Shown: piece by piece, positions 21,976 to 32,760 of the stretch
How the letters are laid out: every line of letters begins with the position of its first letter
How positions within the stretch are numbered: position 1 is the stretch's first letter
Source of the DNA: Zygnema cylindricum
Taxonomy: Eukaryota; Streptophyta; Zygnematophyceae; Zygnematales; Zygnemataceae
DNA length: 64,000 nt
Assembly (NCBI GenBank): GCA_037447655.1
Contig: JBBHKE010000349.1
Coordinates: forward strand, 461,281-525,280
Direction: 5' to 3'
Made by a program: the position numbers and the translations under genes
Notes under the pieces: model-generated
The model's input: only the letters and a program-made list of their open reading frames with translations
The model's database searches: none
Told to the model about the DNA's origin: nothing

Positions 21976-23060
21976 TGAAATTCTATGGGCTCCATTGCCC
22001 ACAGAATTCCCAGTTCCAAAAGAAGCTAATCTAGATAGTGCCGACTCCAAGTTGATATAAACCCAAATAAATGATCCCTTGATAATCACAACCCCAATAA
22101 AACTTCACCCCTGTGAAGATAAGACCTTGTGTGTGCTCAGTTCCACCACAAAATGCAAAGCTTGAATATGTGTTTTGGACAGTATTCCCGACTTTGACTT
22201 TCCCACTGAATAAGTGCCACCCTGACACGCAAAAACCTCTGACCGATACACCCTGGTGTAGCCTTGACTCCCCTGAGTTTGCAGCAAAAAGAATCACTGA
22301 ATTTGCTCACCCGAGCATTAAGTTATGGCTGGTCAAAGATGACCTTTATAGTTACAAGCTCTCTTAGAGAGAGGTACCGAAATATCACTAAGTCTTAGTC
22401 TGCCTACTCATGACTACCTACTACTAAACCATAGTACAATAGGAACACTATATAGTACAAGAAGGTACGATGGGCGATGTACTTATTTTACGGGTATTGT
22501 ACGACATGGTCTAGAAGGTGACATGTGCCAAATCGGGAGCCATAGTTCCTCCTCCCATCTTCTCTGGTGTCAAATAATGTGGCGCCACGTGGCACCGCGT
22601 GACGTTATCCCCAATGGACGCCGAAGGCTTATTGTGGGTGGCGGCTGTAATGGTGGTCGTCCGATAAGCTGTATTTATTGGGCTTCGATTGGCTTCCATG
22701 CATGAATTGATTAATGCACGTTTTCGTTAGTCTGCTGCGAATTAGTCCTTTGAATCAATATGTAAATATGCGTGAAACGTTGTGTATCGTTTCGTTAGTG
22801 ACATAATGGATAAGACGTTGGTCTACTTAGTAGCCTACAGACCCCAGTACACATCCGGCCAGGGGCTGTATTTTGCTAAAAATACTTTCTAATTCATTAT
22901 GCCTCCTTCTAAATGATGCGGCAACCATGGCGTGCCTTTGGTCCTCTCTTTATCTCTCTTTACATTCAAACTAAAAAATAGAAGTGAACTATTAGTCACC
23001 TCTTTTCAACACTCTATTTATTTTTCCAATACAGACCTAGAAAATACATAAATTTTAACA
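21976..23060 (-). mobile_element. Solo copia LTR inserted in E RT
   Basis: This 1085-bp LTR is in minus orientation: its complement starts TGTTAAAATT and ends ...ATAGAATTTCA. It is flanked by a perfect duplication AGTGG (21971-21975, 23061-23065). It contains the in-LTR start codon with the MEPIEF-type end. Its U3-R half resembles the F/G LTR while the U5 end resembles the LTRs at 26152 and 55665, so it looks mosaic. Confidence 0.93.
22794..22880 (+). promoter_or_regulatory. Antisense tRNA-like stretch in solo LTR 21976-23060
   Basis: The plus strand (antisense to the LTR) has GTGACATAATGGATAAGAC, close to the tRNA A-box and D-loop order. AGTACACATCC stands at the B-box place, and TATTTTGCTAAA follows. 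Confidence 0.4.
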
Positions 23061-24439
23061 AGTGGCAAAGGGATTTACACAAAAGGAGGGAATTGACTAC
23101 GACGAAACCTTTGCCCCAATCGTCAGATTTCCCTCCGTCCGCATACTTCTCAGTCAGGCAGCAGCGGAAGACATGGAAGTGCACCGGATGGACATCAAAA
23201 CAACCTTTTTGCATGGAGAATTGGAAGAGGAGATCTTCATGCGACAACCCGAAGGGTTTGTGGAGGAAGGAGAGGAGAGTACGGTATGCCGACTGATTAA
23301 ATCTCTTTATGGTTTGAAACATGCGCCTCGACAGTGGAATAAGAAGCTTCATGAGTTTCTTACCAGTCTGGGATATATCCGGATCAGCTCAGATCACTCA
23401 ATCTATGTTTTCGAAGATGAGGAAGGTTTTATATTTATTGCAATTTATGTTGATGATTTGCTCATTTTAAGTAAATTAATGGAAAAAATTAATAAACTGA
23501 AAACTGATCTTAAGGGGAGATTTGTAATGAAGGATATGGGGGAAGCAAAATATATTTTGGGAATTCAAGTAGAAAGAGACCGAAAAAGAAAGATTATAAG
23601 ATTGACTCAAAAGGAAGCAATAGGGAACATGCTTGAAAATTTCAGATGGATAAAGCTAATAGTTGTACAACTCCAATGGAGTTGAAGAAGGGAAGTGAAG
23701 GGAGTGAGGAAGAAGGAGTCATAGTCTTAGACGAGGAATTATCTCCTGAATAATAGAAGTTCATACAGACTATTCCTTACAGACAAGTAGTAGGAAGTCT
23801 AATCTATTTTATGAATTGTACCCGACCGGATTTAGCTGCAGCTGTAGGAGTGCTGAGTAGAAGTCTAAATGCTCCCACTAAGAGGGATTGGGAGGCAGCT
23901 AAGAGAGTCCTTAGATACTTGATAGGAACTAGGGATCTATGGTTGCATTTGGGTGGGGAGAATACTGACATCACTACTTGGAGTGATGCTAGTTATGGTG
24001 ATGCTCCGATGAGGAGATGCACTTCTGGATATGTATTATATGTGGGTGATAGGGTTTGCTGTTGGAGTAGCAAACAGCAAAAGGTTATTGCTCAGTCCAC
24101 CATGGAGGCTGAGTATATGGCCTCTTGCTCTGCTGTAAAAGAATTGATGTGGGTCAAGTCTTTGGTTGGTGAGCTTGGTCATCTTAAGAGTGGTGTGCAG
24201 AAAATATTTTGTCATAATCAGGCAGCAATTGCTATTTCTGCCAATCCTAAACATCATTTTAAAGCCAAACACATAGACATTGGACTCAACTCTGTTAGAG
24301 AGAAAGTAGAAAAAAAAATTATCAGTTTAGAGTAACGACAGATAGTGAGATGGTAGCAGATATGATGACCAAACCTGTGCCTTCCCCTAAGCTAATTTTT
24401 TGCAAGGAGAAGTGTGGTTTGAAATTAAAGATTGACTAG
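23061..24439 (+). pseudogene. Ty1/copia RT-RNase H (element E, 3' part)
   Basis: RT resumes at AKGFTQKEGIDYDETFAP and is open to 23685, including the YVDDLLILSK catalytic block. A one-base loss near 23640 shifts the frame, and TAA TAG near 23750 closes it. RNase H is open at 23811-24335 with SDASYGD and the STMEA block; the later block reads CHNQAAI, so the Asp of CDNQAAI is His. A base loss near 24335 precedes ADMMTKPV, which is still readable out of frame. Confidence 0.88.
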
Positions 24440-24452
24440 AAAATAAAGGGAG

Positions 24453-25512
24453 TGTAGAAATTAATGGTATTTTTTTAAAGTATTTTCTAGGTCAGAATAG
24501 AAATATAGAAAGAAGCCGAGGCAGTCTACCTCTAGCTTCTCTCTCCAAACTCTCAAACTTGTCGCAGTCACTGAGAAATTGGAGACGAAGCTAGAGCCAT
24601 GGCTACCTAGGCTATCCAGAGGTTTACGGGATATAAATATTAGTAGGGGTATATTTACTAAAATTATATGTGACAACTCCAGGATTTGATCCTGGAACCT
24701 GCCGGCCGGTAAACAATCAGTAGCCGGTAGCTTTAACCGTTAAGTCTAGAGATAGTGTTACGTAATGAAGGGTTTGATAATTAATTAAACATTAATACGT
24801 AGGATAGTTCATTTAACTGAAACAGTTTTACGGGAGAAATAGATCCAGTAATGTAAAAGTACAGATTACGGCACGGATAAGAAATAAATACCGCTTATTT
24901 ATTTCTTTAGCGAAACGAATACTGCGCATGTATTTATTACGGCTACGATTAAATGTGAATTTAATCGGACGGCCGAAATTAAACGCCGAGATCGCGGAAG
25001 AGAATTTTGGCGGATTTTTATACTCCCCACATAAGATGACACGTGGCGGATTGACATTGGATCGCGGCATCTCCGAGGATTAAGGGAGCGAATCCGGATA
25101 TACCACGTATCGACATTTAGGGCATGTCGTACAATGTTCGTACAAAAAGTACACCGGCAGTTGTACTTTTGTGTACGGAGGAGTAATTTGATTGGCTCCG
25201 TCTATCAGTAGATAGAGTTTGTGAGAGAGATACGACTTAGAAAAATTAGGAGATATGACCCTCTCTCCCACAGAGCTTCTGTACAAAAGGTCAACTTTGA
25301 CCCTCCATAACTTACTACCCAGGGGAGCAAATTCACAGATTTTTTTTGCTAACGACTTAGGGGAGTCTTACCTTCACACTGGTGAAGTCGGTTAGAGTTT
25401 TTGTCTGCCAGGGTGGCTGTTGTTCTTGCTGAAACACAAAGGGGTCACGGTTATCTTAGAGGCTTCTCGGAAGCTGTCCACTCTGAGGACTTATTGAGGT
25501 CTCAGAGTTTCA
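24453..25512 (+). repeat. Ty1/copia 3' LTR of element E
   Basis: It follows the polypurine tract AAAATAAAGGGAG, starts TGTAGAAATTAATGG and ends ...GAGTTTCA (1060 bp). The leader hairpin CTTCAC-ACTG-GTGAAG is intact. The in-LTR start codon is ATTGAG, so translation could not start in this copy. The right flank is minus-strand copia linker sequence (TATGTCTGAGG). Confidence 0.88.
24655..24752 (-). promoter_or_regulatory. Antisense tRNA-like stretch in E 3' LTR
   Basis: The minus strand has the AACGGTTAAAGC-type A-box region, B-box-like GGATCAAATCC within CCAGGATCAAATCCTGG, and ATTTTAGTAAA after it. Confidence 0.4.
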
Positions 25513-26151
25513 TATGTCTGAGGTTCATTTGGGTGAGATAAATAAATAAACAATAAATATCACTCCATCCTCATCCTCAAAATAAATATATCGAGTGATA
25601 TAAACTAATTCTGATATACCCCAAACCGGTCAAAAATTCGTCGAGCTTTATATTCCACTGTCGTTGGGCTTGCTTAAGCCCATATAGTGATTTTATCAGT
25701 TTACAAACCTTGCTTTCTTCCCCATTTTCCACGAATCCTTCCGGTTGCCTTATGTAAATTTCTTCTTCCAACTCTCTATGCAAAAAGGCCGTGTTAATAT
25801 CCATCTGGTGTATTTCCATATCCTCCGCTGCCGCTATACTTAAAAAGATTATAACAGAAGGAAATAGGACAACAGGTGCAAAGGTTTTTTCGTAGTCTAT
25901 CCCCTCTTTCTGAGTATATCTTTTTGCAACTAATCTAGCTTTGTACCTCTCAATGGTTTTATCCAGGTTTAATTTAAGTTTAAAAACCCATTTACATCTG
26001 ATCGGTTTTTGGTCTAGTGGACAATCTACCAACTCCCATGTATTGGCTTCCATGATAGAAGCCATTTCTTCATTTATAGCTGTGATCCACCGGCTACTTT
26101 CTGGAGTGTTCATGGCCTCCAAATATGTCTGAGGTTCATCTGGGTGAGACA
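25513..26151 (-). pseudogene. Ty1/copia RT fragment (element F, 3'-truncated)
   Basis: On the minus strand, RT is open from the SHPDEPQTYLEAM block (26151) through WELVDCPLDQKPIRCKWVF and the MDINTAFLHRELEEEIYIRQPEGF region to LGYIRISLYHSIYLF (about 25577). RNase H and the 3' LTR are missing. At about 25547 it joins, through an AAATAAATAAACAATAAATA run, a second short copy of the linker (25513-25546), which abuts the E LTR. A deletion or recombination is inferred. Confidence 0.85.
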
Positions 26152-27459
26152 TGAAATTCTATGGGCTCCATTGCCACACAGAATTCGCAGGTCCAAAGGA
26201 AGCTAATCTAGATAGTGCCGACTCCAAGTTTATATAAACCCAAATGATTGACCCCTTGACAATCAGAACCCCATGAAAGCTTCACCCCTGTGAAATAAGA
26301 CTTTCTGTGTGCTCAGTTCCACCACAGAATGCAAAGTTAGAATATGAGATTTGGACACATTCCCCCACTTTGACTTTCCCTTAGAAATGCAGCCGCCCAG
26401 GCAGGCAAAAATCTGACCGACTACACCCTTGTGTAGCTTGGACTCCCCTGAGTCCGCAGCAAAAAGAATCATTGAATTTGGTCAACTGAATTAATAGTTA
26501 TGGCTGGCCAAAGTTTGCCATTTATACAAGGTGCTCTCTGGGAGAGTCAGCTACCTACCCGAAATATTCTAAGTCCTAAACCCCTCTCTAAACCCTCTAG
26601 TACTGAGGTACGGACCAATCACATTACTGTATAGTACATAAAGGTACAAATGTCGGTGTACCTTTTGTACGAACATCGTACAACATGGCTAAAAAGTCAA
26701 CAAATGTCCTATCCGGGATCGCTCTTATATTCTCTGGAATTCCTGCCTCCAAATCTTATCTCTCCACGTGGCGCCAGGTCATGCCGCGTCAGAAAACGGT
26801 ACCGTACAAGAAAGTACAAGTGGCGGAGTACTTTCTGTACGTACATTGTACGATGTCGTCATAATGTGACATTTGTCACTCCCAGATTTGTTTTCTGCCG
26901 TTCTGAGAATTCCGTAATCCCGTACGATGTTGCCACGTGTCATCCCGAGTGGCGGCGTCTGCAAACTGCCAAATTTTCCTTTCCGTGATGTCGGCGCTTA
27001 CCACGGCCGTCCGATTTACATCGTAACGAAAACGGACCGTCGAAATAAATGTCCGTACTATTTATTTCGTCCGGTGCTAAAAGTACAACTGTTTCTATGC
27101 CCTGAATACCGTAATCCAGTTAAATGAAATTCCCTACTTGTAACTATATAAATATCTATCAAACCATATATGTCCTAGCACTAGTCTTAGACTAAATGGA
27201 CAAAGCTAACGACTACGGGACGGATGACGGACGGTAGGTATCAGGATCAAATCCTAGGTCCGTCAAATACCTTTTTGGTAAATATACATATATTAGCTAT
27301 TCCTGTCTCTCTGAAGAGCTTAGGCAGCCATGGCTCTAGCTCCCTTTCCAGCCTTCAGTGACTACGACAAGTGTGGGGACTTCGAGAACGGAGTCAGGGG
27401 CAGACTGCCTCTACTCTTTTCTATCTAATAAAGACCTAGAAAATACCCAAATATCAACA
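26152..27459 (-). mobile_element. Solo copia LTR inserted in F linker
   Basis: This 1308-bp LTR in minus orientation is flanked by a perfect AGACA duplication (26147-26151, 27460-27464). The uninterrupted site is seen in element G at about 32770. It carries the MEPIEF-type start codon end, a perfect CTACAC-AAGG-GTGTAG hairpin and several CACGTG/GTAC motifs. Confidence 0.93.
27187..27277 (+). promoter_or_regulatory. Antisense tRNA-like stretch in solo LTR 26152-27459
   Basis: TTAGACTAAATGGACAAAGC stands at the A-box place, GGATCAAATCC at the B-box place, and ACCTTTTTGGTAAA follows the 3' arm. Confidence 0.45.
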
Positions 27460-27464
27460 AGACA

Positions 27465-28937
27465 TCTTTGTGAGTTGGTTATTTACTTGTCTTTCTTGAA
27501 GTCGTTTACTACTCCTTCTTCCCCCTTCAAAATCGGACGCCGGTATGGAAGGCATCCTCGATTTTGTTTAGGGAGATATTCAGCTCCCCTATCTTCCAAT
27601 TCCGGTGTCTCATCAAGTTCCTCTTCGGTTTCCACTTCGTATTGTGGCGTTGCCTCGGATGTTGTCCTTTCCTCCTTCTCCTTTGGAAAATCTGCAGATT
27701 TTTCTTTTTCTCCCTCTTCCTTCTCTTCATTTTCAAAGTCAAAGTCAAAAAACTGATTTGTTTCAAATCTGATTTTGACTTCCTTATTATATTTAAATGG
27801 ATCAATGGACTTCACTTCATTCATCACCACTATGCGTTTTACCAAAATTATATCTCTCTTTTTCAAGTCATACACCCGGTATCCTTTTGTGCTCTCATCA
27901 TATCCTACAAGATATCATGGTTTCCCTCTTCCCTCTAACTTCCATTTAGTCTTATCGGAATCCGAACTATAGACTTGACTTCTGAACACTCTCAAACTAG
28001 ACAAATCAAGACTTATTCCTGTCCACCTCTCATACGCAATTTTTTTCTTATTTGCTGAAGTTAGGACTCTATTTTTGATGAAATTAGCATATTTCATAGA
28101 CTTAGCCCAAAGCTGTAACCCTATCCTCTTGTCACTTAACATACTTCTGGACATATCTCCTAAAGTTCTATTCACTCTTTCCGCTACTCCATTTTGTTCT
28201 GGATTATAGAGAATAATTTTCTCATGATGAATTCCTTCTTCTTTAAGATATTCTTCAAATTCCCTTGAGGTGTATTCTTTCCCATTATCATTTCTTATCT
28301 CTTTTATTGAGGTTTCATGTAGCTTTTCACTCCATATTTTATACTCTTTGAAACATCTTAATACCTCTGACTTATGTCTGAGAAAGTAAACCTTCGTGTA
28401 TCTAGACCAATCATCTGTGATAGTTAACATCCATCTCTTCCCCCCATGTAAAGCATACCTGGCAGGTCCCCAAACATCAGTGTGAACTAGATCTAGTACT
28501 TTCTCTCTCCTAAATGTGGTTGCCTTTGGAAATAGAAGTCTATGAATCTTCCCTTGGGCACATCCACTACAATCATCAAAGGTCTCATCATCCTCAAAAG
28601 TAATACCCTCCACTATTCCGTTTTTCTTCATTTTCTTTAATCTATCTAGATGCACATGCCCCAACCTTTTATGCCAAAGCATCATCTCACTTGCACATGA
28701 GTAGAGAACACTCTTTTCATTGCAAAGAACAATTGTGAACATTCCCTGACTGCCCTTCTCAACTATGAAATAAACCTCATTATCAAAGCTTGTTGTGAAG
28801 ATTCCTTTCCTAGTTCCTGTTTCAAACTCCTTTTCATCTAGGACAGCTGTCGAGACTAGGTTCTTGCTAAGCTGTGGAATGTAAAGAACGTCTGAGAGTG
28901 TTACAATTGAGGCCTTTCCATCAACTAGAACCTTCAA
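27465..28937 (-). pseudogene. Ty1/copia integrase and linker (element F)
   Basis: The open 340-codon frame (28937-27915) starts in the protease-integrase spacer. It has the HHCC block (LWHKRLGHVHL...DCSGCAQGK), HTDVWGP, IRNDNGKEY and PEQNGVAERVNR, so the catalytic residues look intact. A stop follows GRGKP, then the VYDLKKRDIILVKR block and an acidic Lys/Glu-rich linker (27875-27483). The stretch 27855-29312 is almost identical to 33162-34619 in element G. Confidence 0.9.
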
Positions 28938-29030
28938 GTCAACAAGTCCAACAAGACTTGTGGTTTCTACTCTACCATCTCCGTACTCTATCTCAACTGT
29001 TGGGATCTTTCTCAGTTTAGTGAACCACCG

Positions 29031-30299
29031 CTAATCTTTGCACATATGCATTGAAGCCCCTGAGTCTATGATCCACCCATCCTCGGGTGGATCCCTCTTA
29101 CCTCCGAAAGCACACTTTTGTCTCCGTGGAATGTCAATATGCTTTTCAATGTTTTTCGTATTAAGAAGAAGCTCCTCAAGATCCTCTTCTGGTTCATTTT
29201 TTTCTTCCACTTCCTCATCGTGAACTTGAGTCAGGAAACCCTTTTTCTTTCCTCCATCCCTTGAGGTTCCTTGACCATCTTTCAGTCGAAGATCTGCAAG
29301 TTTGACACAATCAGCCATATAGTGTCCCGGTTTCTTGCAGAAGTGACATAATCCTCCTCGAGAAGTTCCTCTCCCCTGTCTATCAAATCTGCCACCTCCT
29401 TGTCCTCTTCCACCAAATTTTCGATAGGGATCTTTCCCTCTCTCCTCATCACGTTTCCGCCAATCATCTCTTGCAGACAATGCTTGAACACTTGGACTCC
29501 CTCTCCTAAGCTTTATGGTGCTTTCTTTCACTAAAATCATTCCCACTGTGTCATCCCTATTCCAATTGTTATCTCTTATGTCCTCCAATCGGTTAATGAT
29601 TTTCTCATACTTTTCATATAGTTTCATCATTAATGTATTCACTCTTTGTCTCTCATACCATGAGTTACCTACACTCTCTAGCCCTCCAAACAATGCTCCT
29701 AAATCATTGCAATAATTATTCATGCTTCCTCCCTTATAAGTATAAGTTGCGATCTTATTTTCTGCCAACTGTTGATGCTGCAATGATTCACTCTTATATT
29801 TGCTAACTAGTGATATCCAAATCAGAGATGAAGATTTGACAAGCATAAGGGGAATGGCAATGCCCTTTGCTACAATTTTAAGAATTAAGAGCTTAGCAAC
29901 CTTGTCTTTGTAATTCCACTTTTCATACTCAAATCTGTCGGTCTAAACCCTTGTCAACGTTGCTGGTGGTGCTACTGCCGGTATCGCCTTCGACAATGGT
30001 GTCACTTGAGTTACAACTCCTCCTTTTTCTCCTTCCATGACAATCTCCTCCCCTTCCTCATCTTCATCCTCGGTGATGGTGGCAGTTGTTCTGGCTACAA
30101 TAGTGACGGAGGTGCCAGAAAAACGTGTCCCTCCAAACCTAGGTGGAGGTGGGCATCGAATTTGTCCAGACATTGTGCCCCATAGATGTATCTCAAATAT
30201 TTCTCCTTCCATCATCATTTCCCAATACAAAAATTCTGATCTATCAAATATGGGTACCCTAGAGGGTGAGCCCATAAGCTGAAATTTTGTGGTCTCCAT
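29031..30299 (-). pseudogene. Ty1/copia gag-protease (element F)
   Basis: Gag starts in the LTR at 30299, reads through a mutated PBS (GCTTATGGGCTC instead of GGTTATGGGCCC) and stops at 29943, where a Gln codon in G is TAG. The frame 29846-29031 then gives middle Gag, a glycine/arginine-rich stretch (GGRGQGGGRFDRQGRG), the zinc knuckle CHFCKKPGHYMADC and the protease motif DSGASMHMCKD. A TAG directly after CKD stops the frame; the same stop is in G. Confidence 0.88.
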
Positions 30300-31165
30300 T
30301 GACCCACAGAATGAGCAGCCTATGTAAAGCCTCTAGGATAATATTTTCCCCTTCCACTTTCCCACTGAATAAGCGCCACCGAGGCACAAAAATATTCTGA
30401 CCACCCTCGCCCACTGTAAGGACAAGACTCTCTTGAGTCAGACGCAAAAAGAATCACTAAATTTGCTCCTCTGAGCCGTAAGTTATGGCTGGTCAAAGAT
30501 GACCTTTATAATTACAACCTCTCTTAGAGAGAGGTCCCTAAATATCACTAAGTCTTAGTCTGCCTACTCACGACTACCTACTACTAAACCCTAGTCCAAT
30601 AGGAACACTATATAGTACAAGAAGGTAGAATGGGCGATGTACTTATTGTACGACCATTGTACGACAAGGTCTACAAGGTGACAGCTATCAAATCGGGAGC
30701 CATGGTTCCTCCTCCCATCTTCTCCGATGTCAAATAATGTGGCGCCACGTGGCACCGCGTGACGCTATCTCTGTATGCCGCCAAAAGCTCACTTCGCGTG
30801 GCGGCTATAATGTCGACCGTCCGATCAAAACATATTTTACACGGTTCAGATTCGCGTACATGTATGAATTGTTCCTCTTCGTTAGTATGGTGTTAATTAG
30901 TTGTTGGGTTAATGTTTATATATATTTGAAACCCGTGTATCGTTTTGATAACGCCTTAGTGGATAAGACGTACGACTACATAGTGGTCCGCAGACCCTGG
31001 TTCAAAACTGAACCTCGGCACCATTTTGGTAAAAAATATCCTCTACTTCTAAATCTGCCACTTTCTAAATATTGCGGCAGCCATGGCGTGCCTTTGATCC
31101 TCACTCTCTCTCTTTAAAGTGGAAATGATTTAGAGAAGTGAACTATTAATTACCTCTTTTTAACA
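30280..31165 (-). repeat. Copia LTR shared by elements G (3') and F (5')
   Basis: In minus orientation this 886-bp LTR is preceded by the RNase H of G and a purine-rich tract, and followed by the PBS and gag of F. One LTR therefore serves both units of a tandem pair. Its ends are TGTTAAAAAG and ...AATTTCA. The TATA dyad GGTCA-TCTT-TGACC is intact; the leader hairpin has decayed. Confidence 0.9.
30948..31027 (+). promoter_or_regulatory. Antisense tRNA-like stretch in shared F/G LTR
   Basis: This is the clearest copy: ACGCCTTAGTGGATAAGAC (A-box-like), 40 nt later GGTTCAAAACTGAACC (B-box-like GGTTCAAAACT inside a hairpin), then CACCATTTTGG. It is antisense to the LTR. Confidence 0.5.
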
Positions 31166-31170
31166 CTTTC

Positions 31171-32760
31171 TTAATTCCTAGTCACTTTTAATTTTAATCC
31201 ACAGTTTTCTCTGCAAAAAATAAACTTAAGGGAAGGCACTGGTTTTATCATTATGTCTGCAATCATTTCTCTATCAGTTTTATGAACCAGTTTAATTATT
31301 TTATTTTCTACCTTCTCTTTGACAAAGCTTAGTCTAAAATCCATATGTTTAGCTTTGAAGTGATGTTTCGGATTAGCTGCAATAGAGATAGCAGCTTCAT
31401 TATCACAAAAAACATTTTGAGTTCCACACTTCATGAACCCAAGTTGTTCAACGAGAGATTTAACCCACATTAGTTCTTTGGTTGGAGCACAGGAAGCCAT
31501 GTATTCAGCCTCCATAGTGGGTTGAGCAACTACTTTTTGTTGCTTGCTACTCCAACAACATGCACCGGATCCAATTTGCAACACATATCCAGTCGTACAC
31601 CGCCTTAAAGGCACATCTCCATAACTGGCATCACTCCAGGTGGTGATGTCAGTGTGCTCCCCTCCCAAATGCAACCATAATTCCCTTGTCCCCACCAGAT
31701 ACCTCATCACCCTTTTGGCAGCCTCCTTGTCTCTCTTTCTTGGTTCATTTAGACTTCTACTAAGGACACCTACAGCTGCAGCTATATCCAGACGGATACA
31801 GTTCATAAAATAAATTAATCTGCCTACAATTTGCCGATAAGGAATATTTTCCATAAATTTTCTTTCTATCTTATCCATCTCATAATTAATGATCAATATT
31901 CTTTTCTCTTCACTCCCCTCAGACACTTTCTTCAAATCCGTAAGAGTAGTACATCCGTTTGCCTTTTCCATCTGAAATTTTTCTAGTATATTACCGATTG
32001 CTTATTTTTGAGTGAGTCTTATAATTCTATTCCCTCTATCTCTCTCCATGTGAATTCCCATAATATACTTTGCTTCGCCGAGATCTTTCATTCAAAACTG
32101 CTTCTAAGATCCCGTTTTAGTTTGTTAATTTTATCTAAGGACTTGCTTAAGACCAACAAATCATCCTCATATATAGCAATAAATATCACTCCATTCTCAT
32201 CCCCAAACAAATATATAGAGTGATCTGAACTAATTTTGATATACCCCAAACCAGTCACAAATTCGTCTAGCTTTATATTCGATTGTCGCGGGGCTTGCTT
32301 AAGCCCATAGAGTGATTTTATCAGTTTACAAACCTTGCTTTCTTCCCCACTTTCCACGAATCCTTCTAGTTGCCTCATGTAATTTATTCTTCTAACTATC
32401 CCTGCAAAAAGGCCGTTTTAATATCCATCTGGTGTATTTCCATATCCTTTGCTACGGCTATACTTAAAAGGATTCTAACAGAAGGAAATCTGACTACAGG
32501 TGCAAAGGTTTCTTCGTAGTCTATCCCCTCTTTCTGAGTTTAACTTTTTGCAACTAACCTAGCTTTGTACCTTTCAATGGTATAATCGGGGTTTAATTTA
32601 AGTTTAAAAACCCACTTATATCCGATCGGTTTTCGGTCCGGTGGATAATCTACTAACTCCCATGTATTGGCTTCCATTATAGAGGCCATTTCTTCATTTA
32701 TAGCTGTGATCCACCGGCTACTTTCTGGGGTGTTTATGGCCTCTAAGTATGTCTAAGGTT
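31171..32760 (-). pseudogene. Ty1/copia RT-RNase H (element G)
   Basis: On the minus strand, RT runs from about 32760 (SHPNEP-type linker) with a TAA near 32540 in the GFTQKE block and a frameshift near 32385. An open stretch 32378-32088 holds MRQLEGFVESGEESKVCKLIKSLYGLKQAP and IYEDDLLVLSKS, where the catalytic YVDD is YEDD. RNase H (31971-31171) has SDASYGD, the TMEAEYMA block, CDNEAAI and ADIMIKPVPS, followed by a stop, a purine tract and the LTR. The Val to Glu change in the catalytic block would probably impair RT. Confidence 0.87.

Noticed and set aside
27915-28937. A domesticated integrase gene, since 340 codons are open with intact catalytic residues in two copies
   Set aside because: The two copies are near-identical through a conversion tract, no promoter or start context is seen, and both are embedded in decayed copia elements.
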